Assembly: GCA_902774215.1 (NCBI GenBank)
Contig: CACYHU010000004.1
Span: 1 to 64,000, forward strand
DNA: 64,000 nucleotides
Direction: 5' to 3'
Source of the DNA: an uncultured Chloroflexota bacterium
GTDB taxonomy: Bacteria; Chloroflexota; Anaerolineae; Anaerolineales; Anaerolineaceae
Under the pieces are notes generated by a model. It ran no database searches. It saw only the letters and a list, made by a program, of their open reading frames with translations, and was not told where the DNA came from. Both the position numbers and the translations under genes were made by a program. Positions 37,972-46,091 of the stretch are shown here, piece after piece; position 1 is the stretch's first letter, and each line of letters starts with the position of its first letter.

Positions 37972-38379
37972 TCAGACTACGAAAGAGCATTTCTGAGTCA
38001 CAAAACAAACTCTTAATCCAACATTCTTTATAATTTTATTCCCGCATTTATGAGGATATTCGTATGGTATACCAATGACGCGGATCGGTTTCCGGGAATC
38101 GATTTTCACGCACTTTTTTATCGCCACCCAGATATGCTCGATCGTCAGGATTGTATCCACAGACAGCGGATCATCTCCGATACTGATTACCTTACCATGT
38201 CGCAGACAGGCTTTATCCTTATCCTCTTTGTACGGCTTAAACTCGTAGTAGGGGACATCCATCACGATTTTCTTTCCAAGATGCTGCGCAAGTTCCTCCC
38301 GATAAAAATCGCTTTTCGGAATTTCCAGCATTTCCTGTTCTGTAAACCATTTCTTTTCTGTTGCGTGCTGACCTTCCAT
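37972..38379 (-). CDS. Unknown protein (135 aa)
   Basis: Not recognised. The ATG at 38379 has GGAG ten bases upstream. The product has a helical start (WFTEQEMLEIPKSDFYREEL), a beta-rich middle (KIVMDVPYYEF, LRHGKVISIGD) and a lysine- and cysteine-containing C-terminus (KKCVKIDSR, NVGLRVCFV). No transmembrane span or catalytic signature is visible. It lies alone between Vsr and the three-gene operon at 39057-39425, which is separated from it by a strong terminator. Confidence 0.6.
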   Translation of the reverse strand: MEGQHATEKKWFTEQEMLEIPKSDFYREELAQHLGKKIVMDVPYYEFKPYKEDKDKACLRHGKVISIGDDPLSVDTILTIEHIWVAIKKCVKIDSRKPIRVIGIPYEYPHKCGNKIIKNVGLRVCFVTQKCSFVV

Positions 38380-38510
38380 CTGCCATCTCCTTCCTGTTCA
38401 AAGTGTAGCAGTATGGAATCGATTGGAAACAGATATTTCTGATTTCAGACTTGTTTTCATATATGATGAGTTTCCCGGCTGTCCCGCAGAATTATTTTTC
38501 ACATTAGTTA

Positions 38511-38538
38511 AACTTCTCTCCACATGTGGATTGAAGTT
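38511..38538. repeat. 28-bp dispersed palindromic repeat, copy B
   Basis: AACTTCTCTCCACATGTGGA followed by TTGAAGTT, the same orientation as copy A. It lies just 5' of a terminator hairpin. Confidence 0.7.
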
Positions 38539-38561
38539 ACATATTACCAAACCACTTTATC

Positions 38562-38595
38562 AAAAACCCCTGAAATTTTTTTTCAGGGGTTTTTT
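38562..38595. terminator. Strong bidirectional terminator
   Basis: AAAACCCCTGAAA and TTTCAGGGGTTTT form a perfect stem with a short T loop and A/T runs on both sides. It ends the minus-strand operon that starts at 39425. Confidence 0.9.
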
Positions 38596-38632
38596 CAATA
38601 TTCGTACTGTTGCTATAGGCTGAAGCCTGCCG

Positions 38633-39049
38633 TCATAGTCCCAGGTCCCGTAGCCAATTATTCAAGTACTCATTGGCGTCAACGTCTTCATCTATATCTT
38701 CCAATCCTGGGTCTGGGGGAATATAAACCCGTTGCCACTCGCCGTCGATCAGCTCTTCTACAACCCGCCCGCCGTGCTCGTCCGTCTCTGGGATGCGGAT
38801 CGCGTGAAAGACCAGTTCCTTCCGGCACGGCTCATCGTAAATTCCATGCCGGAAAAGCTCCGGCTTTATCCACGCCACCGCGCAGCCCTGGGCAGTTCCA
38901 ACGCCAGGGATGATCATTTGGAACATGAAATCCTGCTTTATGTCCCCGTCTTCGTCCACACACGCTATCGTTGGGATCACTTCAAAAAGCAACCGGTCCT
39001 TCACTCCCAGCAAGAAGTCCCTATAATCGTCCAAAATATCCCGTTCCAT
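38633..39049 (-). CDS. Unknown acidic protein (138 aa), last gene of a small operon
   Basis: Not a family I can name. MERDILDDYRDFLLGVKDRL opens the protein; a beta-rich middle follows (FEVIPTIACVDEDGDIKQDF, MIIPGVGTAQGCAVAWI), and an acidic C-terminus (GLEDIDEDVDANEYLNNW). The general look is of the small hypothetical proteins carried by Clostridial phages and conjugative elements. It starts eight bases after the stop of the 59-aa gene and is co-transcribed with it and the 62-aa gene. The terminator at 38562-38595 follows. Confidence 0.65.
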   Translation of the reverse strand: MERDILDDYRDFLLGVKDRLLFEVIPTIACVDEDGDIKQDFMFQMIIPGVGTAQGCAVAWIKPELFRHGIYDEPCRKELVFHAIRIPETDEHGGRVVEELIDGEWQRVYIPPDPGLEDIDEDVDANEYLNNWLRDLGL

Positions 39050-39056
39050 AAATATC

Positions 39057-39236
39057 TTATCCTTTCCTTTCCTTATTCATCCTTTTCCAGAGTACTTCAA
39101 CTTTTCGTTTCGCAACCCGTTCCCGTTCATTCTGTCCTTCATCCCGTGGAAAACCACGGGACAGCTTTATCCAGCCGCTGCGCGTCCCGGGTATCTGGTG
39201 GACTTCGATTTCTATGTCTTCATTCTCTTCATTCAT
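39057..39236 (-). CDS. Small basic/acidic protein (59 aa), middle of operon
   Basis: Reads MNEENEDIEIEVHQIPGTRS, then GWIKLSRGFPRDEGQNERER and a Lys/Arg-rich helical end to KRMNKERKG. The ATG at 39236 lies next to the TGA (39237-39239) of the upstream gene, and its own TAA lies eight bases before the next start, so it is translationally linked to both. No known domain. Confidence 0.6.
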   Translation of the reverse strand: MNEENEDIEIEVHQIPGTRSGWIKLSRGFPRDEGQNERERVAKRKVEVLWKRMNKERKG

Positions 39237-39425
39237 TCATTCGTTCCTTTCTTCCTCGTCTATTTTTCGCTTTGCCATCTCAATGACTTCTTCCGGGGAA
39301 AACCCTTCGAAAAATCCACTGTCACTGGTTGCAACCCATTCGCCGAGACCATCTACATAGCCGACCTGGATCTTTTGCTGGCGGTATTCGACCTCAAGAT
39401 ATCCTTCTGTCATTTCATCACTCAT
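39237..39425 (-). CDS. Small protein (62 aa), first of operon
   Basis: Starts MSDEMTEGYLEVEYRQQKIQ and continues as a beta-rich segment (VGYVDGLGEWVATSDSG), ending in a helix (SPEEVIEMAKRKIDEEE). The layout, strands then one helix ending in 'AKRKI', resembles small HicB-like or RNase H-like antitoxin folds, but no toxin gene is adjacent, so I do not assign it. AAAGGAA lies upstream. Confidence 0.55.
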   Translation of the reverse strand: MSDEMTEGYLEVEYRQQKIQVGYVDGLGEWVATSDSGFFEGFSPEEVIEMAKRKIDEEERNE

Positions 39426-39837
39426 TCATTGATTTATTCCTTTCGTTTTGTTTTTTACTGTCCATATTGTCCGTCTTTTTTGATGATTTGAAGGGGAGTT
39501 ATCTTTCCAGGGAAAAATCTGCAAATAATAATATATAGTAGTATTCGATCAATCTCATCTCGTAATCAGGAATTCCGCAACCGTCGGAAGGGATTTATCG
39601 CACCCGCCTGGGCGTCCGCTGCGTGAGTGCCACCGGCTATTACGCCACACCTCCCGCTGTGGTGTCCGCTGCGCAACGGTTTCACGAGGGAATAGGGGGA
39701 TGCTTCGAGGGTATGGGATAGGAGAGGTTTAGTGGTAGGGAATATGAGGTTTTTTCTGGATAAGGAGAAAATGGGGTTTTTCAGTATGTCAGGAGCAGGC
39801 AGATAGGGGGTTTTCATCTTTCGTAGGGGAAAAGCAC

Positions 39838-40300
39838 ATACTTTTTCGGAATCAAATACTCTGTAAAAACGAAATCTATGATATCTATAATTTGAAAAAT
39901 CAAAATTGTAGATTTCTATTTTTAAGATACAGGGTTTTTACGAGTAATTTTTCAGTAAACTTTTGAAATCTATAAATCTATAAATCTATAATATAATATT
40001 ATAGATAATAATAAAGAAAAACATGTCTGGAGGACAGGGAAGCCCAGGGAAAGTTACGAAATTTTCCCGAAAAATAATATGAAAAATTGTTGTAGATTTC
40101 ATAGATTATAGATTTCAGAAAAGTTTCTTTAATGTTACGAGTAATTAAGGCTACATCTCTTCAATCTTAAAGAAATGTATATCATAGATTTCAGAAAAGG
40201 GGTTATAGATTTGTAGATTTCAGTTTCTGAAAGTTGTAGGTTTCAACAAAAACGGTGAAATCTATGGATTTCAGATTACCAGATTACGAGAAAAAGGCAG
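39838..40300. repeat. AT-rich cluster of TAGATTTC/GAAATCTA repeats
   Basis: At least eight copies of TAGATTTC or its complement in about 400 bp (e.g. near 39872, 39909, 39966, 40092, 40108, 40186, 40216, 40257), a tandem run of ATAAATCT around 39967-39990, and two ACGAGTAA motifs (39940-39947, 40137-40144). No genes. It has the look of a replication origin or centromere-like site. Confidence 0.6.
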
Positions 40301-41040
40301 TTCAGGCAGGTATTCCAAGAACGGAGCTTTTCCATAAAAAAAGGGGTTCCTTACGCTGCGGGGGCTTCCGCGAGAATGGATGCCGCTGACATAGGAGAGA
40401 GTATTGCTGGTCACAGCGAGCATCTGTATGATGGATACTGCGAAATGCGAAATTATTTTCTGCTATGATGAAATGCTGTTAGTGACACAGCGTAAACGTA
40501 GGGGGATGAAGAGGGGCTTCGGTGATAAGGGAGTGCTCCTCTCGCAGCGGCGGCTCCGCCGATTGGGGGTGGTTCTGCGTGATGAAGCGGGTTTTCTGGT
40601 GGAATGCCAGCTTCCGCGTGGAATAGAGAAGTAAGAAGGAATGAAAGGAATGGAATGAATTTGCCTTCGGGGATTGATGGCCACCGCGTAGCGGTCTTGC
40701 GGGATAAAGGGAAATTGCACAGAATCAGGCGTTTGTGTTGAAGGTATGTAGACCGCCCTGTGTTTTCGGGGTGTTTTGCAATAAAGGGGGATGGGATGAT
40801 CACCCCAATGATGACTTGCCTTTACGAACTGCTTCAGGGAGTCCGTTGCGCGGGGGCGTGAGTGATGAGAGTGAATAACGTTGGTTGAACAGCAGATTTT
40901 CCTCACCGATACACAACTGATGCCACAGCCATGAAATATTGACAGCTTCGTCAGCCTAGCCAATAGGATTTTGAACTGGCACAAATCAAGAGCCAGCAAA
41001 TCGCTTTGAACATGTATTTCTTTCATGTTTTTCAAGAACC
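40301..41040. other. Gene-poor stretch with GC-rich islands
   Basis: No supported gene; open frames here have no ribosome binding sites or protein-like composition. Short GC-rich pieces such as GGCCACCGCGTAGCGG (near 40680) resemble the GCCACCCGCGCAGCGG unit found twice in 48584-49327. The neighbouring stretch 39426-39837 is similar and also gene-free. Confidence 0.4.
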
Positions 41041-41251
41041 GTCAGAGAACTGATCATCCTGGTAATAATGCTTGTATCTGGTTTCGGCGTTTATATCGGC
41101 AGGTTCGCCCGTCTGAATTCATAGGATGTCATCCGTCCAGAATTCCTGCTGGAAAGAACTGCTTCCCTATCTGACAAAAGACAGCATCGTCTTCATTCTC
41201 CTTTTTGCCTACATCTCCTGGATCCTGTTTGTTCTGCTGCGCAGAGTCTGA
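41041..41251 (+). pseudogene. DUF1361-type membrane protein fragment
   Basis: One frame reads LIILVIMLVSGFGVYIGRFA and RLNS, then TAG where the family has Trp-Asp; DV follows. After a frame change the sequence reads WKELLPYLTKDSIVFILLFA and YISWILFVLLRRV, then stop. These are the last membrane helices of a DUF1361 protein. It carries a nonsense codon and a frameshift, and the 5' half is missing. Confidence 0.65.
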
Positions 41252-41309
41252 AGACTTTTCGCAACTCACTCCGCCGAACCTGAAACCAATGAATAATATT
41301 ACTTATCAT

Positions 41310-41358
41310 GCTGCTTCTATGCAGCTAATTGTAATATTACGCTGCATTATTGCAGCGT
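41310..41358 (+). promoter_or_regulatory. Twin GCTGC operators upstream of XRE regulator
   Basis: ACGCTGCA (41339-41346) and TGCAGCGT (41351-41358) form a perfect inverted repeat with a four-base spacer; a second, GCTGC/GCAGC, lies at 41310-41325. TATAAT follows at 41365-41370. This is the arrangement of a controller-protein operator in a restriction-modification locus. Confidence 0.7.
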
Positions 41359-41393
41359 ATATTGTATAATATATACAAGGATCAAATAAAAAC

Positions 41394-41735
41394 ATGAATG
41401 AACTTTCATCAATAATATTGAACAAAAGGCTGGAAGCCGGACTTTCACAAAGTGAACTTGGCAATGCATGCGGAATGAGTGATTCATCAATCAACCGGCT
41501 TGAAAAAGGGCTTACTAAAAATCCTGACTGGCAGAATCTCTGTGAAATTGCGAAAGCTCTGCATATTCACCCTTTCGATATTATGCTGACTGCCGGCTAT
41601 ATTACTCAAGAAGATATTTGTCCGTCTTCAAGGCTGAACGGGCTGTCCGACTTGACTGACGAGGAGATTACTGAGGTTCAAAATTATATTAATTTCCTTC
41701 ACTTCAAAAAGAAGAATGGAGATGACAAAAAATGA
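41394..41735 (+). CDS. XRE-family HTH regulator of the Dcm operon
   Basis: The N-terminal 65 residues form a Cro/C1-type helix-turn-helix: NKRLEAGLSQSELGNACGMS, then DSSINRLEKG. A short C-terminal helix pair follows. It probably binds the GCTGC inverted repeats immediately upstream and controls its own operon, like a restriction-modification C protein. Its TGA overlaps the methyltransferase ATG by four bases (ATGA), so the two are co-translated. 113 residues, typical for the class. Confidence 0.9.
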   Translation: MNELSSIILNKRLEAGLSQSELGNACGMSDSSINRLEKGLTKNPDWQNLCEIAKALHIHPFDIMLTAGYITQEDICPSSRLNGLSDLTDEEITEVQNYINFLHFKKKNGDDKK

Positions 41736-42784
41736 TTTACAGACTTGGAGAACTGTTCTGTGGTCCTGGCGGAATAGCCTGGGGAGCAATGAATGCTGAT
41801 ATAGGCATTCCTGATTATAAGATTGTGCATGAATGGGCAAACGATTACGACGAAAATACCTGCAGAACATACTGCAGGAACATTTGTCCCGACAATCCTG
41901 GATCTGTTTACCATGCAGATGTGCGTAAATTTGATTTGGAAAAACTGTCTCCAATCGATGCGCTTGCTTTTGGTTTTCCATGCAATGACTACAGTGTAGT
42001 TGGGGAACAGAAAGGCATGAACGGGGTATACGGACCTCTTTACTCTTACGGAGTCAAAGTATTGAACCTATATAAACCACAGTGGTTTTTGGCAGAAAAT
42101 GTCGGCGGGCTCCGAAATGCTAATGAGGGAACTGCATTCGTAAAAATTCTTGATGAGATGAGAGCAGCAGGATACCGTTTGTACCCCAATCTGTATAAGT
42201 TTGAAGAATACGGTATTCCTCAGTCTCGGCACAGAATCATTATAGTGGGAATTCGTGACGACTTGGATTATGAATTCAAAATCCCGTCAACTGCGCCGTA
42301 TAAGAACAAAGACAACACATGCAAAACGGCTATTGAGGTTCCACCGATCCCGGCAGATGCTCCAAACAATGAGCCGACAAAACAGTCCCCAACCGTTGTT
42401 GAGCGTTTGAAGTATATCAAACCCGGGCAGAATGCTTTTACAGCAGACCTTCCAGAGGAGCTTCAGCTTCACATCAGCGGTGCCAAAATCAGCCAGATCT
42501 ACAAGCGTCTTGATCCCTCGAAACCAGCATATACAGTTACAGGAAGCGGCGGCGGTGGAACTCATATTTATCACTGGGAAGAGCCTCGGGCTCTGACAAA
42601 CCGTGAGCGTGCAAGACTTCAGACTTTTAAAGACGATTTCGTTTTTGAAGGAAATAAAGAAAGCGTACGAAAGCAGATTGGAATGGCGGTCCCATGCGAA
42701 GGCGCGAAAATCATTTTTGAAGCAATTTTGAAAACATTCGCCGGTATCGAGTATGAATCAATGCCGGCAAATATAGAAGAATAA
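41732..42784 (+). CDS. dcm: C5-cytosine DNA methyltransferase (Dcm type)
   Basis: Methylates cytosine at carbon 5. Motif I LGELFCGPGG (5-14), catalytic PCND within GFPCNDYS (83-86; Asn replaces the usual Gln), ENV (122-124), QSRHR near residue 170, and a C-terminal block near 310 that includes RKQIGMAVP. All catalytic residues are in place; 350 residues is a normal length. Coupled to the XRE regulator upstream. It is convergent with an operon holding two NgoFVII-like nucleases, Vsr and a Z1 helicase, and is presumably the protective methylase of that system. The fragment at 5642-5833 comes from a close relative. Confidence 0.95.
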   Translation: MIYRLGELFCGPGGIAWGAMNADIGIPDYKIVHEWANDYDENTCRTYCRNICPDNPGSVYHADVRKFDLEKLSPIDALAFGFPCNDYSVVGEQKGMNGVYGPLYSYGVKVLNLYKPQWFLAENVGGLRNANEGTAFVKILDEMRAAGYRLYPNLYKFEEYGIPQSRHRIIIVGIRDDLDYEFKIPSTAPYKNKDNTCKTAIEVPPIPADAPNNEPTKQSPTVVERLKYIKPGQNAFTADLPEELQLHISGAKISQIYKRLDPSKPAYTVTGSGGGGTHIYHWEEPRALTNRERARLQTFKDDFVFEGNKESVRKQIGMAVPCEGAKIIFEAILKTFAGIEYESMPANIEE

Positions 42785-42834
42785 GTCGAATTCGACTCTT
42801 CAGAAAATGGAGCTGAATTCGTTCGGCTCCATTT
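42784..42834. terminator. Bidirectional terminator between convergent genes
   Basis: AAATGGAGC (42805-42813) pairs perfectly with GCTCCATTT (42826-42834), flanked by A/T runs on each side. A 14-bp perfect palindrome, AGTCGAATTCGACT (42784-42797), precedes it at the methyltransferase stop codon. Confidence 0.8.
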
Positions 42835-42839
42835 GTATT

Positions 42840-43808
42840 TCACTTACTGCTTCCAAAAGGTGAGAAATCCATATAAAAAAGATCTTCTTCCAGTTTTGTA
42901 AAAGTCACATCTGTTCTGCCATATCTGTACAGATCATCTCTGGTTATTCTGGCTCCGTAAGACAGGCCAAGCCGGTTTCTGAAATATTCGCCAAGAAGGC
43001 TGTTGTTCGAAGGTGTTGTTATAGCTTTGTCGTTCTGCTGTTCCACGCGCATTATAAGGCTTTTTCTGTCATCTGTCATGACAAAGAAATGACGGCGTTC
43101 AAGCGGGAAAAACCCGCTTTTGGCGACCGTCTGAGGCAGAGGAATATATGCCTGATTAGGATTCCGTCCTGCACGCTGCCCCCAATTCAAACCTGAACTT
43201 GTTCCCGGATATCCATTTTTAGTCAGAAGGCTTAAACGTATTGTATCGTTCACGGCACTAACGTCATTCTTTACGTTTTCATGATCAAAAACAGCCTGTA
43301 CCTGCCGGATCGTAACATATTCTTCTATTTCGCTGTGAGAAGCGTAAATGCATCTGTCTGTAATTGATTGATAAAAATCCATCGCTTCATTTGGGTTATA
43401 CCGCATCATAAGATCCTGACATTGATTGCCGATAAATGAACGCTGCACAAACTCAGCTGAACCTGTGTAGGCAACTTCAGGATGTCCGTCAGTGTCCCAT
43501 ATATAAATATTTGAATGAACAGCCGGCATTTCATAGACATAACTGCATTCAATTTTACTGACTTCCCACGGAAGATCGCCTCTGATAATACCAATGAACC
43601 CATTGTGCACAGAGGTGCTTATTCCATCATACGGCACCATTCCTACGACAAGGCTTATCTGTATCTGTTTAGAGGTCCTATTTATAAGATTTGTCATGTA
43701 CCAGGAAAGCATTGTCGGTGCGGCATAGCTGGAAACAATATATAAATGATCTGCCCCTGTTTTCAATGGGTCAAAAAGAATTTTCTTTGCATTACTGTTA
43801 TACAACAT
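42840..43808 (-). CDS. NgoFVII-like PLD-fold restriction protein, HxK-deficient
   Basis: The 322-residue protein follows the NgoFVII restriction enzyme layout: an N-terminal phospholipase D-like nuclease domain (FDPLKTGADHLYIVSSYAAP, then VHSNIYIW and EVAYTGSAEF) and a C-terminal B3-like DNA-binding part (SGFFPLERRHFFVMTDDRKS). The catalytic HxK reads H98-S-N100 (codon AAT), and the following GSxN reads GSAE, so two key residues are lost. The operon's other paralogue (46088-47284) keeps both. This subunit may therefore bind DNA while the other cuts. It ends convergent with the methyltransferase and starts just past the vsr stop. Confidence 0.8.
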   Translation of the reverse strand: MLYNSNAKKILFDPLKTGADHLYIVSSYAAPTMLSWYMTNLINRTSKQIQISLVVGMVPYDGISTSVHNGFIGIIRGDLPWEVSKIECSYVYEMPAVHSNIYIWDTDGHPEVAYTGSAEFVQRSFIGNQCQDLMMRYNPNEAMDFYQSITDRCIYASHSEIEEYVTIRQVQAVFDHENVKNDVSAVNDTIRLSLLTKNGYPGTSSGLNWGQRAGRNPNQAYIPLPQTVAKSGFFPLERRHFFVMTDDRKSLIMRVEQQNDKAITTPSNNSLLGEYFRNRLGLSYGARITRDDLYRYGRTDVTFTKLEEDLFYMDFSPFGSSK

Positions 43809-43811
43809 AAT

Positions 43812-44234
43812 TTATTCTGCTTTACTCACGATTTTCTTATAAAGATTATTGAGATTACTGCCGCGGACATTCTTTTTTAATTCGCATTCCCATATTGTAA
43901 TTATACTCCAACCAAGACAGTGCAGTTTTTCAATGTTTTGTTTGTCGCGCTCAACATTGCGTGTTATTTTATTCTTCCAGTATTCAATGTTTGACTGCGG
44001 CCAAACAAATCTTCCGCAGTCATGCATATGCCAAAAACATCCATTGACAAAAACTACAGTTTTGTATTTAGGCAAAACGATATCAGGACATCCTGGCAGG
44101 CTTTTTACATTTTTCCTGTAGCGCAGACCCTTTGAAAAAAGATACTTCCTTACTGTTTCTTCCGGCTTTGTCTCCTTGCTTCGGATACGAGACATATTCC
44201 GGCTACGTACTTCTTTAGTGTGATTGTCAGTCAT
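43812..44234 (-). CDS. vsr: Very short patch repair endonuclease (Vsr), copy 2
   Basis: All Vsr blocks are present: MSRIRSKETKPEE, LRYRKNVKSLPGCPDIVLP, then VFVNGCFWHMHDC, NIEYWKNKI and IITIWECELKK. It would repair T:G mismatches arising at sites methylated by the adjacent C5-methyltransferase. 140 residues, normal length. It lies inside the nuclease operon, 15 bases after the Z1 gene and directly before the NgoFVII-like gene. Distinct in sequence from copy 1 (37363-37815), so the two probably came with different systems. Confidence 0.95.
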   Translation of the reverse strand: MTDNHTKEVRSRNMSRIRSKETKPEETVRKYLFSKGLRYRKNVKSLPGCPDIVLPKYKTVVFVNGCFWHMHDCGRFVWPQSNIEYWKNKITRNVERDKQNIEKLHCLGWSIITIWECELKKNVRGSNLNNLYKKIVSKAE

Positions 44235-44249
44235 ATTCCGATCAGACTG

Positions 44250-46091
44250 TCAGTCCTGAACATTGTAATATACCATGCCATCAGGCAATTTAATGTTCGG
44301 AACCCAAAGCGGCTGGCGCTTCCAGCCCTTATTTCCTCTTACCTGATACATAGTGAGAACTGTTTTATCTTTGAATGACTTTCCAAGAGCCCAGTCGTTT
44401 TGGGAAATCAATGCGCCGGTACCCTGTGTAACATCTCGGTCTCTTCTTACAATCAGAACGCCTTGTTTGGCAGGAGTTTCTGCTGTCATTGTTTCAATTA
44501 CTGATATAAATGCATCTTTATCAAAATCATCGCTGGGCTGAATATGCTCCAATATTTCTTTTATAAGTCGCAGATTAACAGAATAACTGCTTTCGTTTTC
44601 CGAAAATGGCGCAAGGAGTTTATCTACATCCTCATAAGAAACATTGTCTGGATAGTTGGGATAATAATTCGTACCGCCAGATATGACATCAACATATCTG
44701 TTATCAAGAACACCGGGACGCGTTGGATTCAAACCCGCTGGATACCATACTTTTATGTCATCAATATTGGATTGGATCTGAGAAATCAGAGACTCATTTG
44801 TTGCATTGATATCAGTAAACAGCTTATATAAAGGCTTGGAAATATAAACTTTCATTATCCCGGGATCGCGGTCATACCCGAACATTCGGCTGTGCTGCCA
44901 CATTGTATCTGCCTGCGGTTTTTTGGCAGCTCTTGAATAATAAATTGTCTGCAGCTGAGGAAATGTGATGCCGCGTCCCAGTGTATTTCCACCGACAACA
45001 ATATTGCTTCCTTCCGAATAATCATCACCGCTGACATCATAAAGTCCATTCATAACAAAGATCTTCAATATGCCGCCGGAAAGGATATCTCTGATTTTTT
45101 GAATATATTGATTCCATTCGATTTTCTGTGACTTTGACGGTGATAATTCGCTGTATGCGGTCTTGAATAAGTTTTCAAATTCATTTTCAGGCATGTTTTT
45201 TAAATCTTCAATGATTCTTTTTGTTTTTGAAGCAAAAGCCTGATGTTCTGCTTGTCGAACACCCGGGTGAATCATAAAATTGCATACTTTTCCGCCTGAT
45301 GATAATACCTGAGAAGAAACTGATATATGTCTCAGTACAGCTGTTTTCAACGGATCATCCATATCTTCAAAAAACTCAATGCATGGCGGCTTTCCTATAC
45401 TCGGAAAGAAAAAATCGCCACCGAGATATCCTTTTCCTGGTTCAAAGTAGTATGTGAAATATGGATGCCATCCTGACAACTTTGTCTGAAGAAGAACAGC
45501 CTGCGGCGTGCCCGTAATCTGAAGATATAAGCTGCAGGACGCATCATTTTTTATTTTGTCCAGGTTTCTGTTAATTGATGACTGTCTGTTTTTATTAACA
45601 AGCGTATTCAGAGATGCCGCGTCTGCCTCGTCATCCAAAATAAACAACGGATTTCCTTTCATAAATCCTGTCGTTGCAAAAACATTAGCCCAAAGGCGAA
45701 GTATTCTGGCATTCTTCTTCAGAATAACTATGGTCGGCTGAACAAGATTGTTTGCAATGAATTTTCCGGAATCATTTTCTCCACAGATGCAGAAATTTTT
45801 CAAATCAGATTCGGCTCTTTTGAGAGTCTGCTGTTGCAGTGCTATATTGTCTGTGGTAAGAACAAGAAAAACAAGAAAGCCCATATCTGTTGCCTGACAT
45901 AAAATACCAAACATCTGTCCTGTTTTTCCTGACTGGACATTGCCAAAAAGCAGACCTATTTCGTGGCTGGTATATGAAAAATTACTCAGTCTGTCATTCC
46001 CAATTTTTTTCGCACAGTCAGAGACCGAAGCTGCAAGTTCCGGGTTCCCTTTGTCAGACAGATATTTAATATATGTCTGTAAATATTTCAT
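44250..46091 (-). CDS. Z1-domain helicase/ATPase of the NgoFVII-type system
   Basis: 613 residues with Walker A GNVQSGKT (50-57), FILDDEADAAS (motif II, about 150-160), LQITGTPQAVLL and GGNTLGRGITFPQ (motif V-like), and the MWQHSRMFGYDRD segment matching the 'MGRWFGYR' box of the other Z1 protein. It is shorter than the 930-aa Z1 of the MORC cassette and belongs to a separate lineage. Its ATG overlaps the end of the NgoFVII-like gene upstream (46088). Presumed to use ATP to translocate or remodel DNA for the paired PLD-type nucleases. Confidence 0.9.
   Translation of the reverse strand: MKYLQTYIKYLSDKGNPELAASVSDCAKKIGNDRLSNFSYTSHEIGLLFGNVQSGKTGQMFGILCQATDMGFLVFLVLTTDNIALQQQTLKRAESDLKNFCICGENDSGKFIANNLVQPTIVILKKNARILRLWANVFATTGFMKGNPLFILDDEADAASLNTLVNKNRQSSINRNLDKIKNDASCSLYLQITGTPQAVLLQTKLSGWHPYFTYYFEPGKGYLGGDFFFPSIGKPPCIEFFEDMDDPLKTAVLRHISVSSQVLSSGGKVCNFMIHPGVRQAEHQAFASKTKRIIEDLKNMPENEFENLFKTAYSELSPSKSQKIEWNQYIQKIRDILSGGILKIFVMNGLYDVSGDDYSEGSNIVVGGNTLGRGITFPQLQTIYYSRAAKKPQADTMWQHSRMFGYDRDPGIMKVYISKPLYKLFTDINATNESLISQIQSNIDDIKVWYPAGLNPTRPGVLDNRYVDVISGGTNYYPNYPDNVSYEDVDKLLAPFSENESSYSVNLRLIKEILEHIQPSDDFDKDAFISVIETMTAETPAKQGVLIVRRDRDVTQGTGALISQNDWALGKSFKDKTVLTMYQVRGNKGWKRQPLWVPNIKLPDGMVYYNVQD

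Noticed and set aside
39237..39425. HicB-like antitoxin
   Set aside because: The fold pattern is suggestive but there is no HicA-type toxin next to it and the motif match is weak.
39566..39817. Open frame of 83 codons on the minus strand
   Set aside because: GC-rich repeat sequence with no ribosome binding site; composition is not protein-like.
39838..40300. CRISPR-like array
   Set aside because: Repeats are only 8 bp, irregularly spaced and on both strands; no cas genes in the window.
40404..41035. Overlapping open frames on both strands
   Set aside because: No ribosome binding sites, no domain, and the region is made of short dispersed repeats.
37363..44234. The two Vsr genes as a recent duplication
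   Set aside because: The proteins differ at most positions outside the conserved motifs, so they more likely arrived separately.
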